Part shown: piece after piece, positions 11,401-12,070 of the stretch
Layout of the letters: every line of letters starts with the position of its first letter
Position numbering within the stretch: the stretch's first letter is position 1
NCBI GenBank assembly: GCA_964606085.1
Contig: CAZSFD010000117.1
Location: 1 to 12,070 of the forward strand
DNA: 12,070 nt
DNA from: CAIQJJ01 sp964606085
GTDB lineage: Bacteria > Chloroflexota > Anaerolineae > Anaerolineales > UBA4823
Reading direction: 5' to 3'
The notes under the pieces: generated by a model
The model's input: the letters and a program-made list of their open reading frames with translations, nothing else
Databases searched by the model: none
Told to the model about the DNA's origin: nothing
Made by a program: the position numbers and the translations under genes

Positions 11401-11973
11401 ATGACCTTGCACGATCTGGTCCGACGTAATCGCAGTTACCGCCGTTTTTACCAGGGTGTGGCTGTTGATACCGCGACCCTGCGCGAACTGGTAGACCTGG
11501 CGCGCCTCTCTGCCTCGGGTTCGAACAAGCAGGCATTGAAATATGTGCTTTCCAACGACCCGGCCCGCAATGCGATGATCTTTTCGCATTTGGCCTGGGC
11601 GGGATACCTGAAAGATTGGCCCGGCCCCGAAGAAGGCGAGCGTCCCGCCGCCTATATCGTCATGCTGGGCGATAAATCCATCAGCCCTGCTTTTGGTTGC
11701 GATCACGGTATTGCCGCTCAGAGCATCATGCTCGGTGCAACCGAAAGGGGCCTGGGTGGCTGCATGTTGGGCTCTGTTCGCCGGGCCGAATTGGCTCAGG
11801 AACTTGGCCTGCCCGATACCTACGAGATTTTACTCGTCCTCGCCCTCGGCAAGCCCAAAGAAACCGTCGTCATCGAAGCTATCCCCGCCAGCGGCGACAT
11901 CCAATACTGGCGCGACGCCGAGGCTGTCCATCACGTCCCCAAGCGTTCCCTCGACGACATCATCATCTTCTGA
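11401..11973 (+). CDS. Nitroreductase-family flavoprotein
   Basis: A 190-residue protein of the nitroreductase family, small FMN enzymes that act as homodimers and use NAD(P)H to reduce nitro compounds, quinones or other acceptors. The family marks are RRNRSYRRF (residues 8-16, phosphate contacts of FMN), SASGSNKQALKYV (38-50) and the long helix with DHGIAAQSIMLGATERGLGGCMLGSV (about 101-126), followed by a strand LLVLALGKPKE (141-151). The ATG at 11401 has AGGAG (11389-11393) with a 7-nt spacer. It lies behind the F0 terminator and is probably transcribed alone; I found no clear promoter in 11314-11388. Length fits the shorter members of the family. The physiological substrate is unknown. 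Confidence 0.9.
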   Translation: MTLHDLVRRNRSYRRFYQGVAVDTATLRELVDLARLSASGSNKQALKYVLSNDPARNAMIFSHLAWAGYLKDWPGPEEGERPAAYIVMLGDKSISPAFGCDHGIAAQSIMLGATERGLGGCMLGSVRRAELAQELGLPDTYEILLVLALGKPKETVVIEAIPASGDIQYWRDAEAVHHVPKRSLDDIIIF

Positions 11974-12001
11974 CTTTCAACCTTTGCCCTGCAACCTTTT
12001 C

Positions 12002-12070
12002 ATGCCCTCTCTCATTTCTCTTTTCTCCGCCTACCCCTTTCCCATCCATACCCCCATCCCTGACACGCCC
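12002..12070 (+). CDS. Possible start of a further gene, cut by the window end
   Basis: An ATG at 12002 opens a frame of 23 codons that runs off the window (MPSLISLFSAYPFPIHTPIP at its start). The stretch 11974-12070 is strongly pyrimidine-rich on this strand, so stop codons are rare by composition alone. No Shine-Dalgarno is seen. It may be a real N-terminus or just a C/T-rich spacer. Confidence 0.2.
   Translation, partial: MPSLISLFSAYPFPIHTPIPDTP

Overview
The window reads as a chromosomal segment of a moderately GC-rich bacterium, most likely a member of the Chloroflexota (class Anaerolineae). This rests on the style of the proteins (AtpZ-type ATP synthase accessory protein, b/delta-like ATP synthase subunit, NarL-type sensor kinases, a TumE-type toxin next to a RelE-type toxin), the short spacings and the near-leaderless starts. 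It is an inference without database support. No rRNA, tRNA or CRISPR array is visible.

Left part (1-6144), all on the minus strand. Reading in the direction of transcription, a complete tyrosine recombinase (5110-6144) is followed by a Gfo/Idh/MocA oxidoreductase (4103-5083) and a membrane histidine kinase fused to its own NarL/LuxR-type response regulator (2003-4081). Gaps of 26 and 21 nt suggest one operon. Beyond the kinase lie two type II toxin-antitoxin (TA) modules: a TumE-like pair (1312-1982) and a RelE/ParE-like pair (672-1213). Each is preceded by a copy of the last ~80 bp of the kinase gene, an 84-bp direct repeat with two mismatches. Each repeat copy carries a perfect TATAAT overlapping the kinase stop codon, so each TA module appears to carry a promoter element derived from the kinase tail. 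After a strong hairpin terminator (612-645) and a palindrome-rich stretch comes a small degenerate receiver-like protein (71-382).

Centre (6145-8778). A plus-strand CE7-type acetyl esterase (6217-7185) converges on a soluble histidine kinase (7197-8582). In this kinase the phospho-acceptor histidine of the H box is replaced by serine, while the ATP-binding boxes look intact. A 196-bp AT-rich divergent promoter region separates it from the next operon.

Right part (8779-12070), plus strand. A four-gene operon encodes only the membrane (F0) side of the ATP synthase: atpZ, atpB (subunit a, with an extra N-terminal membrane region), atpE (proton-type subunit c) and a subunit b that ends in a delta-like C-terminal domain. 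A strong terminator follows at once (11280-11313), so the F1 genes (alpha, beta, gamma, epsilon) must lie elsewhere. A nitroreductase-family gene (11401-11973) and a pyrimidine-rich tail with a possible gene start end the window.

The most interesting points are the repeat-flanked TA cassette at the 3' end of the fused sensor/regulator gene, the histidine-less kinase, the b/delta-like fusion in an F0-only operon, and a short palindromic element read in frame inside the tyrosine recombinase.
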